A stretch of 64,000 nt of DNA from Rhodoblastus sp963736175 (GTDB lineage Bacteria > Pseudomonadota > Alphaproteobacteria > Rhizobiales > Beijerinckiaceae). The DNA lies in the NCBI GenBank assembly GCA_963736175.1, contig CAVTNU010000009.1:1-64000 (forward strand), in the 5' to 3' direction. This document shows, piece after piece, positions 7,969-17,075 of this stretch. The position numbers were made by a program, and so were the translations under genes. The notes beneath the pieces are model-generated. The model did not search any database, was not told the DNA's origin, and was given only the letters and a program-made list of their open reading frames with translations. Every line of letters begins with the position of its first letter. Position 1 is the first letter of the stretch.

Positions 7969-9593
7969 ACGACCACCAGCAAAAGCAACTCGGCAAAATC
8001 CTCTGGGCCATTGCCGATCAGTTGCGCGGCGCGATGAACGCCGACGACTTCCGCGACTACATGCTCTCCTTCCTGTTCCTGCGCTATCTCTCGGACAATT
8101 ACGAGACAGCAGCGAAGAAGGAACTGGGCAAGGATTACCCCACCCTTGGCGCCGACGACCGCCGCGCGCCGCTGGCGCTGTGGTACGCCGCCAATCCCGA
8201 CGACATCGCCGAATTCGAAAAGCAGATGCGCCGCAAGACGCATTACGTCATCGAGCCGGCGCATCTCTGGAACAGCATCGCCAACATGGCCCGCACGCAA
8301 GATAGCGAGCTGCTGAACACGCTTCAGGCGGGCTTCAAATATATCGAAACCGAGTCCTTCCAGAGCGCGTTCGACGGCCTGTTCTCCGAAATCAATCTCG
8401 GCTCGGACAAACTCGGTCGCACCTATCCGGACCGCAACGCCAAGCTCTGCGCCATCATCGCGGAAATCGCCCGGGGGCTGGCGGAATTTTCTTCCGAAAT
8501 CGACGCCCTCGGCGATGCCTATGAATATCTGATCGGGCAGTTTGCCGCCGGCTCCGGCAAGAAGGCCGGCGAGTTCTACACCCCGCAGCAGATTTCCGAC
8601 GTCCTCTCCGCCATCGTCACCCTCGACAGCCAAGACCCCCGCACCGGCAAAAAAACTCACCTCGCCAACTTGCTCGATTTCGCCTGCGGCTCCGGCTCGC
8701 TCTTGCTCAACGTGCGCAACCGCATGCGAGAGTCGGGGGGCAGCATCGGCAGAATTTGCGGGCAGGAAAAGAACATCACCACCTACAACCTCGCGCGCAT
8801 GAACATGCTCCTGCACGGGGTCAAGGACACCGAGTTCGAAATCTACCACGGCGACACGCTGTTGAACGACTGGGACATGCTGCGCGAGCTGAACCCCGCC
8901 CGAAAACCCCTGTTCGACGCCATCGTCGCCAATCCGCCCTTCAGCTACCGCTGGGAGCCGACCGACGCGATGGGCGACGACGTGCGCTTCAAGAATTACG
9001 GCCTCGCGCCCAAATCCGCCGCCGATTTCGCCTTCCTGCTGCACGGCTTTCATTTTTTGAAAGACGAAGGCGTGATGGCGATCATCCTGCCCCACGGCGT
9101 GCTGTTTCGCGGCGGCGCCGAGGAGCGCATCCGCACCAAGCTGCTTAAGGACGGCCACATCGACACCGTCATCGGCCTGCCCGCTAACCTGTTCTACTCC
9201 ACCGGTATCCCCGTCTGCATCCTCGTGCTCAAGAAATGCAAGAAGCCCGACGACGTGCTCTTTATCAACGCGGCTGGGCCCGAACATTTTGATAAGGGCA
9301 AACGCCAGAACCAACTCGCGCCCAAGCATATCAAGAAGATCATCGACACCTACCAATTCCGGAAGGAGGAGGACCGCTACTCCAAGCGCATCGGCATGGA
9401 GCGGATCGCCGAGGAAGGGTACAACCTCAATATCTCCCGCTACATCAGCACAGCCGAGCAGGAGGTCGAAGTCGACCTCGCCGCCACGCATGACGAACTG
9501 ACCGAAATCGAGAAGCAAATTCGAGGGTCAACGGCGAAGCACAACGCTTTCCTGAAAGAGTTGGGGCGGCCTCTGTTGCCGGGAGCCGACTGA
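7965..9593 (+). CDS. hsdM: type I restriction-modification DNA methyltransferase subunit
   Basis: A 542-aa N6-adenine methyltransferase of normal HsdM length. An N-terminal helical HsdM_N domain (QLGKILWAIADQLRGAMNAD) is followed by the catalytic domain with SAM motif I LLDFACGSGSLLLNVRNRM (about residues 238-256) and catalytic NPPF in FDAIVANPPFSYRW (about 318-331). In a type I complex two HsdM bind one HsdS specificity subunit. No hsdS or hsdR is found here: hsdM is followed after 42 bp by a convergent integrase. It is therefore an orphan, inactive unless it works with an HsdS from elsewhere. It overlaps the preceding reading frame by four bases and lies within the tRNA-linked island. Confidence 0.93.
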   Translation: MNDHQQKQLGKILWAIADQLRGAMNADDFRDYMLSFLFLRYLSDNYETAAKKELGKDYPTLGADDRRAPLALWYAANPDDIAEFEKQMRRKTHYVIEPAHLWNSIANMARTQDSELLNTLQAGFKYIETESFQSAFDGLFSEINLGSDKLGRTYPDRNAKLCAIIAEIARGLAEFSSEIDALGDAYEYLIGQFAAGSGKKAGEFYTPQQISDVLSAIVTLDSQDPRTGKKTHLANLLDFACGSGSLLLNVRNRMRESGGSIGRICGQEKNITTYNLARMNMLLHGVKDTEFEIYHGDTLLNDWDMLRELNPARKPLFDAIVANPPFSYRWEPTDAMGDDVRFKNYGLAPKSAADFAFLLHGFHFLKDEGVMAIILPHGVLFRGGAEERIRTKLLKDGHIDTVIGLPANLFYSTGIPVCILVLKKCKKPDDVLFINAAGPEHFDKGKRQNQLAPKHIKKIIDTYQFRKEEDRYSKRIGMERIAEEGYNLNISRYISTAEQEVEVDLAATHDELTEIEKQIRGSTAKHNAFLKELGRPLLPGAD

Positions 9594-9635
9594 CTGCATT
9601 GTGCCGGACTGATAAGCTGCCTTCCATCAGAGGAG

Positions 9636-10883
9636 CTAATTTGTTGACACTTTCGGCCCGTCAATCAATTCGGCGCTCGCATCAGAATGACCACGCCGCC
9701 GCGTCGCATTTCGTCGCAGACGATCCGCCCAATAGGCCATCATCTTCACACGTTCGTCCCAATATTCGGCGCGGGCGTAGGCTTTGCGGATTTTGTTACT
9801 TTCGACATGGGCCAATTGCGCTTCGATGGCGTCGGCGTTCCATTTGCCGCATTCGTTCAGCAAAGAACTCGCCGCCGCGCGAAAGCCGTGGCCGGTCATA
9901 TCGTCCTTGCCATAGCCCAGCCGCCGCAAGGCCGCATTGATCGTGTTTTCGGACATGGCGCGATCGGCGGACCGGACGCCAGGGAACAGCAAGGCGCGAT
10001 GGCCGGTGATGGCGTGAAGCTCTTTCAGGATAGCGATGGTTTGGGGCGCCAGCGGGACGCGATGCGCGCGGCGCATTTTCATCCGTCCTGCCGGAATAAT
10101 CCAAAGACCGGCCTCAAGGTCGAACTCGGACCAAAAGGCGTTGCGAAGCTCGCCGGGGCGAACAAAGGTCAAGGCCATCAATTTCAGGGCGGCGCGAACT
10201 TCGGGCGTTCCCTCGTAATCATCAATCGACCGCAGCAAGGCGCCGAACTCTACGGGTTCGACAATCGCCGCCCGATGTTTTGTTTTTGGCGTGGTCAAGG
10301 CGCCGCGAAGAGCAAAGGTCGGATCGTTCTCCGCTCTGCCCGTGGCGATGGCATAGCGGAAAACCTCGCCAACGACGGCGCGCAACCGTCCCGCTGTCTC
10401 CAACTGCCCACGAGCCTCAATGCGACGCAGCACCGCCAGCACGTCCGGCGAACTGATTTCGGTGACAGGACGCGGACCCAAGACCGGCATCGCGAGGCCT
10501 AGAAGCCAATCGAGCTTGCCCAAGGTGGTTTCGGCTTTATTCTCTCGCCGCTTTTTGGCCAGAAGTTCTTCCGCGATAATCGCAAACGTGTTCGCAGATG
10601 CGATAATTTGCGCGGCCTTGGCCAGTTTCCTGGCTTGAGCCGGGTCTTCCCCTTCGGCCAGAAGCCGCTTCGCGCTTTCCCGCGCCTCGCGCGCATCCTT
10701 GAGGCCAACGGCCGGATAGACGCCGATGGCCAGCACCTTTTGCGCCTCGTTGAACCGATAGGCGAGGCGCCAGCGCTTGGCGCCGTCAGACGAGACCCAT
10801 AGTTGCAGGCCGCCGCCATCCGACAGCTTGATGATTTTTGCGCCGGGCTTGGCGTTGCGGATTTCCATTTCCGTCAGGGCCAT
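9636..10883 (-). CDS. tyrosine recombinase, P4-type integrase
   Basis: A 415-aa integrase with an N-terminal DUF4102-type arm-binding domain (KPGAKIIKLSDGGGLQLWV), a core-binding domain, and a C-terminal catalytic domain with the conserved arginine in LTFVRPGELRNAFW, the HxxR box in MTGHGFRAAASSLL and the nucleophilic tyrosine probably in YARAEYWDERVKMM. It is intact. It starts 180 bp from the 3' end of tRNA-Leu and reads away from it, the usual geometry for an island integrated into a tRNA 3' end. Six short repeats lie between its ATG and the tRNA. It should catalyse integration and excision of the accessory DNA to the left. Confidence 0.93.
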   Translation of the reverse strand: MALTEMEIRNAKPGAKIIKLSDGGGLQLWVSSDGAKRWRLAYRFNEAQKVLAIGVYPAVGLKDAREARESAKRLLAEGEDPAQARKLAKAAQIIASANTFAIIAEELLAKKRRENKAETTLGKLDWLLGLAMPVLGPRPVTEISSPDVLAVLRRIEARGQLETAGRLRAVVGEVFRYAIATGRAENDPTFALRGALTTPKTKHRAAIVEPVEFGALLRSIDDYEGTPEVRAALKLMALTFVRPGELRNAFWSEFDLEAGLWIIPAGRMKMRRAHRVPLAPQTIAILKELHAITGHRALLFPGVRSADRAMSENTINAALRRLGYGKDDMTGHGFRAAASSLLNECGKWNADAIEAQLAHVESNKIRKAYARAEYWDERVKMMAYWADRLRRNATRRRGHSDASAELIDGPKVSTN

Positions 10884-10966
10884 GTTGGTATCTCAAAAGT
10901 TGGTATCAGAAATGTTGGTATTGAGCGGATACCAACGATTATACCAACATTTGCGGCGGATACCAG
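10884..10966. repeat. short iterons between integrase and tRNA
   Basis: GTTGGTAT occurs directly at about 10884, 10899 and 10914, and its inverse ATACCAAC (last copy ATACCAG) at about 10929, 10941 and 10960. The spacing is 12-19 bp. Placed just upstream of the integrase start and beside the tRNA, they are good candidates for integrase or excisionase arm-type binding sites or an autoregulatory operator. Confidence 0.7.
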
Positions 10967-11062
10967 CGCACGCCAGCGGACGCCTTTAGACAGAAAACCC
11001 AAGCTTTTCTTAGGTTTTTCAAGGCGTTTTGGACGGTATTCGGACTGTCTCGGATGGGTTTT

Positions 11063-11147
11063 TGGTGCCCCTGGCCGGAATCGAACCAGCACTCCTTGCG
11101 GAACTCGATTTTGAGTCGAGCGCGTCTACCAATTCCGCCACAGGGGC
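11063..11147 (-). tRNA. tRNA-Leu (CAA anticodon)
   Basis: The minus strand begins GCCCCTGTGGCGGAATTGGT and ends GGTTCGATTCCGGCCAGGGG then CACCA. The acceptor arms pair (GCCCCTG/CAGGGGC), the anticodon stem CTCGA/TCGAG encloses CTCAAAA, giving anticodon CAA, and there is a long variable arm as in leucine tRNAs. CCA is encoded. The adjacent integrase suggests this 3' end is the attachment site. Confidence 0.95.
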
Positions 11148-11264
11148 ATTGCCGAGCTAGACCCGGCAAGCGGCGCGGATCATAGCGTCAGGTTTTGTCA
11201 GGTCAACCGATCAAACCGCAATTTCCCGCCAAAAAGGCCGCCGCGCCTTGTTCGCGAAATCCGC

Positions 11265-13070
11265 TCACCCGCCGTTCTTGCCGTCGGTGCGGCCGGCTGG
11301 CGACGACGCGTCGGCGGCCGGCGTCTCGGCGTCCGGCAGGCCCTTGTCGATCTTGGTCAGAATTTTCTGCAAGTCTTCCGGATCGGGGTTGAGATCGCGC
11401 GCGTGGTTCCACTGGAATTTGGCTTCCAGCTTGCGCCCGACGCGCCAATAGGCGTCGCCGAGGTGCTCGTTGATGACCGGATCAGAGGGTTTCAAATCGA
11501 TGGCGCGCTCGAGAATCCGCACCGCCTCGTCGTAATGCCCGAGTTTGTAGTGGGCCCAGCCGAGCGAATCGACGATATAGCCGTCGGCCGGCCGCAACTC
11601 GACCGCCCGGCGCAGCATCTTGAACGCCTCGTCGAGGTGGACGCCCTGGTCGACCCAGGAATAGCCGAGATAATTGAGCACCATCGGCTGCTCGGGATAA
11701 AGCTCCAGCGCTTTCTTGAAGTCGGGCTCGGCCTTGTCCCATTGCTTGGCGCGTTCGAAATCGATGCCGCGGAAGTAATAGGTCGCCCATTGCGTCTTGT
11801 CGTTGGCGGGCGTCAGCTCGAGTACGCGGCTGTAGGTCTGCGCGGAGGGCACGAACTCCTTGCGCGCGCGCTCGATGTTGGCCAGCGCGGACAAGGCGTC
11901 TAGGTTTTTTGGATTTTCCGCGACGATGCCGTCGAGATGTTTCTGCGCGTCTTCTTCCTTGCCGAGCTGCTCGAGCACAAGGCCGATCTGAATATCGGCG
12001 TTGGCCCGCATCGGGCTCGATTCCGGGCAGGCGCTGTAGACATCGATCGCCTGCTCATATTGTTTCAGGCGCTCGTAGATCTCGCCAAGCGCGATCGTCG
12101 CCAGATCGTTGCGCGGCGCCAGATAAAGGGCGAGGCGCAGATAGACCATCGCGGCGAGTTCGTCGCCTTCGCGCCCTCCCGCCGAGCCGAGGCCGTACAG
12201 CACCTCGGCCGCGCCTTCGTCGGCGTTGCGCGCCAGCGGCTCCAGCTTCTTGCCGGCCGCCAGATCGGCGAGCGCCGCCTGAACGATCGGCTGGCGCGGC
12301 GCCAGTTGTTCGTACGCCTTGTAGGCGGCGCGCGCCTCGTCGACCTTGCCTTGAATGTCGAGATTGCGGGCGTAGGCGTCGGCCAGCCGCAGCGTGTTGG
12401 GGTCGGCGGCGTAGGCGGCCTGGAACCGCTGGCCGGCCTCGACCGTTTTGCCCGAGGCCTCGAGGATCAGGCCGGCGTGAAAGTCGCGGAACACGGTGAA
12501 GCCGGTGTTTTGCAGTTTGTCCACCAAGGCGACGGCGGATTTGACGTCGCCGGCGCCGGCGAAGGCCCAGGCGGACAGCAAGGTGGCGGTGACGTCGCGC
12601 TGGCGGGCGACGCCGCCTTTGGCGAAATGAGCGCGCGCGCTGGCGAAACGCTTGGCCTTGATGTCGCGCACGCCCAGCGTCAGATGGGCCAGGCCGTTGT
12701 TCGGGTCATGCGCGATCAGCCGATCGGCCAAGGCGAAGGAATCCTGAATATCGCCGTTGGCCAGCGTCGCCACAAAGGCGCGTTCGATCAGTTCGATATT
12801 ATTTGGATCGGCGCGCAGGCTCTCGCGAAAAAAAGTCGAGGCCGCGTTGGTGTCGCGCTCGGCCCCGGCGATCAGCGCCGCCAGATAATTGCCGGCGGGG
12901 CTTTCGGTCACCTCGAAAGGGGTGGGAACGGACGGCGAGGCGTGCGTATTGGCGCGCGCCGATTCGCCGCCCAGCGGCCCCAGTGCGAGCAACAGCGCGC
13001 TTGCCGCCAACAGGCGTCCGCGCAAAGCCAATTTTCTGGAAATTCCGGTTTGTTTCAAGGCTGAAGACAC
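11265..13070 (-). CDS. secreted/periplasmic TPR-repeat protein
   Basis: A 601-aa protein with an N-terminal signal-like segment (LLAASALLLALGPLGGESARA, split here: LLAASALLLALG then PLGGESARA) and at least nine tetratricopeptide repeats. Clear units include YEQAIDVYSACPES, WDKAEPDFKKALELYPEQPM, LDEAFKMLRRAVELRPADGY and YDEAVRILERAIDLKPSDPV. The C-terminus is low complexity (DAETPAADASSPAGRTDGK). TPR arrays mediate protein contacts; proteins of this architecture are common and conserved in Hyphomicrobiales but of undefined role. GTG 13070 was taken as start because the signal segment follows. It lies between tRNA-Leu and nadC, reads the same way as the nad operon, and is 158 bp downstream of it. 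Confidence 0.85.
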   Translation of the reverse strand: MSSALKQTGISRKLALRGRLLAASALLLALGPLGGESARANTHASPSVPTPFEVTESPAGNYLAALIAGAERDTNAASTFFRESLRADPNNIELIERAFVATLANGDIQDSFALADRLIAHDPNNGLAHLTLGVRDIKAKRFASARAHFAKGGVARQRDVTATLLSAWAFAGAGDVKSAVALVDKLQNTGFTVFRDFHAGLILEASGKTVEAGQRFQAAYAADPNTLRLADAYARNLDIQGKVDEARAAYKAYEQLAPRQPIVQAALADLAAGKKLEPLARNADEGAAEVLYGLGSAGGREGDELAAMVYLRLALYLAPRNDLATIALGEIYERLKQYEQAIDVYSACPESSPMRANADIQIGLVLEQLGKEEDAQKHLDGIVAENPKNLDALSALANIERARKEFVPSAQTYSRVLELTPANDKTQWATYYFRGIDFERAKQWDKAEPDFKKALELYPEQPMVLNYLGYSWVDQGVHLDEAFKMLRRAVELRPADGYIVDSLGWAHYKLGHYDEAVRILERAIDLKPSDPVINEHLGDAYWRVGRKLEAKFQWNHARDLNPDPEDLQKILTKIDKGLPDAETPAADASSPAGRTDGKNGG

Positions 13071-13228
13071 GAAACAATCTTTCTGTTGCGCTGCGCCGTT
13101 TCGCTTTTCGCCGACGCCGAGCGCGTGAATGGCTGAATGCCAAATTTGCGCCGCAGAACATGGCCGTTTTGCGGCTCCAGAGCAAGTTTATCGCGTGGTC
13201 GCCGCCGCGAAAAACGCGTCGCGCCGGC

Positions 13229-14083
13229 TCAGGCGATCTCGATGTCGAGGCCGAGATCGAGCGTTGGCGCCGAATGCGTCAGCGCGCCCGACGAAATCAG
13301 GTCGACGCCAGTCTCGGCGATGGCGCGCACGCTTTGCAGCGACACGCCGCCCGAGGCCTCAGCTTGCAGCCGTCCCGCGACAAGGGCCACCGCCTCGCGC
13401 AATTGTTCCGGCGCCATGTTGTCGAGCAGCACCGCGTCGGCGCCTTCGCTCAAGACCTCGCGCAACTGGTCGAGCCGGTCGACCTCGATCTCGACCTTCA
13501 CCAGATGGCCGACAAAGGCCTTGGCCGCCCGCAGCGCCGGGACGATTCCGCCCGCCACGGCGATATGGTTATCCTTGATGAGGATGGCGTCGTCGAGGCC
13601 GAACCGATGGTTCACGCCGCCGCCGCAGCGCACCGCGTATTTCTCGAAGGCGCGCAGGCCGGGCGTGGTTTTGCGCGTGCAGCAGATATGCGCCTTGGTA
13701 TGGGCGATCGCCTCGGCGTATTGGCTCGTCAAGGTGGCCACGCCGCACATCCGGCCGAGGAAGTTGAGCGCCACCCGCTCCGCCGAAAGCAGAGCGCGCG
13801 CCGGTCCTTCGATCCGCGCCAGAACGGCGCCGGCGGCGAAGGCCTCGCCGTCGCGCGTCAGGGCTTCGAATTTCAGCTCCGGATCGACAATACGGAAGGC
13901 GGCGCGGGCGAGATCAAGTCCGGCGAGGCGTCCCGGTTTGCGCGCCGCGATGACGGCCCGCGCCCGCGCGCTCGCGGGAATGGTCGCCTGCGAGGTGATG
14001 TCGCCGGCGCGGCCGAAATCTTCGGCGAGGGCGGCGCGCGCCGCGTCCTCGACAAGCAAGGGGTTGAGAACGGGCAGGCTCAC
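13229..14083 (-). CDS. nadC: nicotinate-nucleotide pyrophosphorylase (carboxylating)
   Basis: Quinolinate phosphoribosyltransferase converts quinolinate and PRPP to nicotinate mononucleotide, CO2 and pyrophosphate, the third de novo NAD step. At 284 aa it has the usual length. Seen are EDFGRAGDITSQATIP near the N-terminus, the RKTTPGLRAFEK basic substrate site (about 140-151), HRFGLDDAILIKDNHIA (about 163-179) and VEIEVD. The GTG at 14083 lies two bases after the nadB stop and gives a normal N-terminus; the upstream in-frame ATG at 14113 (MPRPDGGPL) would overlap nadB. It is the last gene of nadA-nadB-nadC, presumably controlled from the two palindromes ahead of nadA. Confidence 0.95.
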   Translation of the reverse strand: MSLPVLNPLLVEDAARAALAEDFGRAGDITSQATIPASARARAVIAARKPGRLAGLDLARAAFRIVDPELKFEALTRDGEAFAAGAVLARIEGPARALLSAERVALNFLGRMCGVATLTSQYAEAIAHTKAHICCTRKTTPGLRAFEKYAVRCGGGVNHRFGLDDAILIKDNHIAVAGGIVPALRAAKAFVGHLVKVEIEVDRLDQLREVLSEGADAVLLDNMAPEQLREAVALVAGRLQAEASGGVSLQSVRAIAETGVDLISSGALTHSAPTLDLGLDIEIA

Positions 14084-14085
14084 GG

Positions 14086-15681
14086 CTAACGGACCCCCAT
14101 CTGGTCGCGGCATTGTTCGGCGACGGCGAGCGCCTGCCCAAGGTCGGAAAAGGAGCGTTGCGCCTGCGCCGGATCGGCTTGCGGAAAATCGGAGCGGAAA
14201 TGGCCGCCCCGGCTTTCCCGTCTTGTATAGGCGCCGGCGGCGATCAGCAACGCGGCGTCGGTCATGTTGCGCCATGAGCGGTCGCGCGCCCGCTCGCGCA
14301 GCGCGAGGATCTCGATCAAGGCCTCGCGCAGCCCTTTTTCGTCGCGAATGACGCCGACCTTCGCCGTCATCAGCGCGCGCAGACGGGCTATGTCCTCGGC
14401 GCGTTCAGATTGGGACGCCGGCGCGCCAGGCGCCGGCTCGCCCGCGACCGGCGTTTTCGTCCGTCCGCCGCCGCCCGCATGTTCGCCCAGCTTGGCGCGA
14501 ACGTCGTCAGCGACGCGCCGCGCGAACACAACGGCTTCGAGTAGCGAATTGGACGCCAGGCGGTTGGCGCCGTGCAGGCCGGTCGACGCTGTTTCGCCCG
14601 CCGCCCACAGGCCGGGCAGGGAGGTCGCGCCCTGTTCGTTCGTCCAAAGGCCGCCCATGTGGTAATGTTCGGCCGGCGCGACGGGGATCGGCTCGATCGC
14701 CGGATCGACGCTAGCGGCCTTGCACGAGGCGTAGACGGTCGGAAACTTCTCCGCGAAAGCCGCGCCGACCGCCTTGGTCGCGTCGAGAAAGGCGCCGCGT
14801 CCGGCGGCGATTTCGGCGAACACGGCGCGCGCCACGATATCGCGCGGGGCCAGCTCCGCGTCCTTGTGCAGGGCGAGCATGAAACGCTCGCCGGCGCGAT
14901 TGATCAGAACGGCGCCTTCGCCGCGCAGCGCTTCGGTCGCCAACGGGGCGGGATCGACGCCGATGTCGATGGCGGTGGGGTGGAACTGCACGAATTCGGC
15001 GTCGGCGACGCGCGCGCCGGCCCGCGCCGCCATGGCGAGACCGGCGCCATTGGCCTGCGGCGGGTTGGTGGTCAAGGCGAATAAATGGCCGACGCCGCCC
15101 GTCGCCAAAACGGTGGCGCGGGCGCGAAAGGCCCGTAGCGCGCCGTCGTCGCCGCGCGCGACGACGCCGGCGATGCGACCCGTCTCGACGATCAGATCTT
15201 CGGCAATGAAATTTTCATGCACGACAATGGACGGCGTTTCCCGCACAACGGCGATCAGCGCCTGCATGATGGCCGCGCCGGCCCGGTCGCCTTTGACGCG
15301 TACGATGCGCCGGGCCGAATGGGCCGCTTCCTGCGACGGCGCCAGTCGTCCTTGCTCGTCGCGATCGAAAGGCGCGCCATAGCGCAGCAAATCCTCGACG
15401 CGTCCGCGCGCCTCGCGCGTGACCGACAGCGCCACCTTCGCGTCGACGATGCCGGCGCCGGCGGCGCGCGTGTCCGCGGCATGCAATTCCGGGCTGTCGC
15501 CTTCGCTGACGGCGGCGGCGACGCCGCCCTGCGCCCAGACGGAGGACGCGCCCTCGCCGATTGGTGCGGCGGCGAGAATGGCGACGGGCGTCGGCGCCAG
15601 GCTCAAGGCGCAGAACAGGCCGGCCAGTCCGCCGCCGACGACGAGGATGTCAGGTTCGGACATTGGCGCTTCGGAACTCAC
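14086..15681 (-). CDS. nadB: L-aspartate oxidase
   Basis: A FAD enzyme oxidising L-aspartate to iminoaspartate, the substrate of NadA. It shows the dinucleotide-binding ILVVGGGLAGLFCALSLA near the N-terminus, SSVWAQGGVAAAVSEGD, HPTAIDIGVDPAPLATEALR (substrate loop) and GLHGANRLASNSLLEAVVF, all typical of NadB rather than of succinate dehydrogenase flavoprotein. The length (531 aa) is normal. A GTG at 15681 has GGGAG ten bases upstream; ATG 15663 (MSEPDIL) is the alternative. It follows nadA by 46 bp and ends two bases before nadC. Confidence 0.95.
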   Translation of the reverse strand: MSSEAPMSEPDILVVGGGLAGLFCALSLAPTPVAILAAAPIGEGASSVWAQGGVAAAVSEGDSPELHAADTRAAGAGIVDAKVALSVTREARGRVEDLLRYGAPFDRDEQGRLAPSQEAAHSARRIVRVKGDRAGAAIMQALIAVVRETPSIVVHENFIAEDLIVETGRIAGVVARGDDGALRAFRARATVLATGGVGHLFALTTNPPQANGAGLAMAARAGARVADAEFVQFHPTAIDIGVDPAPLATEALRGEGAVLINRAGERFMLALHKDAELAPRDIVARAVFAEIAAGRGAFLDATKAVGAAFAEKFPTVYASCKAASVDPAIEPIPVAPAEHYHMGGLWTNEQGATSLPGLWAAGETASTGLHGANRLASNSLLEAVVFARRVADDVRAKLGEHAGGGGRTKTPVAGEPAPGAPASQSERAEDIARLRALMTAKVGVIRDEKGLREALIEILALRERARDRSWRNMTDAALLIAAGAYTRRESRGGHFRSDFPQADPAQAQRSFSDLGQALAVAEQCRDQMGVR

Positions 15682-15727
15682 GTTGGGCTTGCTCCCTCTT
15701 CCCGCCGGCGCGGGAGAGGCGACGACG

Positions 15728-16816
15728 TCACTTCAGCGCGATCATCCGCTCGACCGAACGGCGGGCGCGTTGCGCCAGAGCCGGATCAATGGTCACTTCC
15801 GCGGTCATATGGACCAGGGAATCGAGAATTTTCGGCAAGGTGATGCGTTTCATGTGCGGGCACAGATTGCAGGGCCGCACGAACTCGACGTCCGGCGCCT
15901 CGGCGGCGACGTTGTCGGCCATCGAGCATTCGGTGACGAGCAGCACCCGTTTAGGCTTGCGCGTTTTGACATAATCGATCATCGCCGCCGTGGAGCCGGA
16001 AAAGTCGCAGACGTCGACCACTTCCGGCGGGCATTCGGGATGGGCGATCAACTGGATCGACGGGTCGTCGGCGCGATAGCGCAAAAGCTCTTCCGCCGTA
16101 AAGCGCTCATGCACTTCGCAGGCGCCATGCCAGGCGATGATCTTCACCTTGGTCTGGCGCGCGACGTTGGCGGCGAGGAAGCGGTCGGGAACCATGATCA
16201 CCGTCTCGGCGCCGAGGCTTTCGACAACCTTCACGGCGTTGGAGGAGGTGCAGCAGATATCGACCTCGGCCTTCACTTCGGCGGAGGTGTTGACATAGGC
16301 GACGATGGGCGCGCCCGGATATTCGCGGCGCAAAGCGCGCACGTCGGCGCCCGTGATCGAGGCGGCGAGCGAACAGCCGGCGCGGGCGTCGGGGATCAGC
16401 ACGGTCTTTTCCGGGCTGAGCAATTTCGACGTCTCGGCCATGAAATGCACGCCGCCCTGCACGATCACGTCGGCGTCTGATTGTCCGGCGACACGCGCCA
16501 GCTGAAGCGAGTCGCCGACCACGTCGGCGACGCAATTGTAGATTTCCGGCGTCTGGTAATTATGCGCTAGAATGACGGCGTTGCGTTGTTTCTTCAGGTC
16601 GTTGATGGCTTTGACATAGGGAGCGTGAAACGGCCATTCGACCGGCGGGATGATCGTTTTGACCTTCTCGTAAAGGTGCGCCGTCGCGCGCTCGACCTCG
16701 GGCGTCCAGGCCAGATTGGGCATGGGCGGTACGCCGAACCGCAGGGCCGCTTCCGACAAAGGCGCAGGACGCCGTTCGATGATCGAGTCCTGCTTGCACG
16801 TGGAGCCAACCAGCAT
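15728..16816 (-). CDS. nadA: quinolinate synthase
   Basis: Condenses iminoaspartate with dihydroxyacetone phosphate to quinolinate using a [4Fe-4S] cluster. The cluster ligands are visible in IYNCVADVVGDS, the DICCTSSNA region and FVRPCNLCPHM. Other family blocks are AVILAHNYQTPEIY, VQGGVHFMAETSKLL and AHPECPPEVVDVCDFSGST. ATG 16816 was chosen because AAGGAG stands a few bases upstream; the in-frame start at 16837 does not have this and would overlap the operator. First gene of nadABC; a palindrome 22 bases upstream of the start suggests repression near the promoter. Confidence 0.96.
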   Translation of the reverse strand: MLVGSTCKQDSIIERRPAPLSEAALRFGVPPMPNLAWTPEVERATAHLYEKVKTIIPPVEWPFHAPYVKAINDLKKQRNAVILAHNYQTPEIYNCVADVVGDSLQLARVAGQSDADVIVQGGVHFMAETSKLLSPEKTVLIPDARAGCSLAASITGADVRALRREYPGAPIVAYVNTSAEVKAEVDICCTSSNAVKVVESLGAETVIMVPDRFLAANVARQTKVKIIAWHGACEVHERFTAEELLRYRADDPSIQLIAHPECPPEVVDVCDFSGSTAAMIDYVKTRKPKRVLLVTECSMADNVAAEAPDVEFVRPCNLCPHMKRITLPKILDSLVHMTAEVTIDPALAQRARRSVERMIALK

Positions 16817-16837
16817 ACGCTTACTCCTTGAATCCAA

Positions 16838-16858
16838 TTATGCTCAAACTGAGTATAA
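16838..16858. promoter_or_regulatory. nadA operator 1 (NadQ-like palindrome)
   Basis: TTATGCTCA-AAC-TGAGTATAA, an inverted repeat with one mismatch, ends 22 bases before the nadA ATG. It shares its arms with operator 2. Position and duplication suggest a repressor of NAD synthesis; in alphaproteobacteria the predicted nadABC regulator is NadQ, but the assignment is inference. Confidence 0.7.
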
Positions 16859-16928
16859 GTCGGGAAAATAAAAGCGCCGAAATTTCGGCGACCCTTCAGA
16901 GCCCTTCGCTCTTGTCATGCTTTCTACA

Positions 16929-16947
16929 TATACTCATTATGAGTATA
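16929..16947. promoter_or_regulatory. nadA operator 2 (NadQ-like palindrome)
   Basis: TATACTCA-TTA-TGAGTATA is a perfect inverted repeat with a 3-bp spacer, 91 bp upstream of operator 1 and with the same arms. Two copies ahead of one operon support cooperative binding by a dedicated regulator. Confidence 0.75.
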
Positions 16948-17075
16948 AAGGCAAGCGCCTTTGCGACGTTTCCGAGTCGACGGCGTGAATCTAAAAAAAC
17001 TACATGTTTAACAAATACGTACAAGCAAATGAACAAGCTCAGCGCGCTTGATTCGCGCCGGAAGTGTCCACAGCC

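Noticed and set aside
7965..9593. Long open frame on the minus strand opposite hsdM (about 533 codons).
   Set aside because: It is a shadow of the hsdM codon pattern; composition is Val/Gly/Leu-rich with no domain, while hsdM has full catalytic motifs.
10884..10966. Plasmid replication iterons.
   Set aside because: No replication gene nearby; position between integrase and tRNA fits recombination sites.
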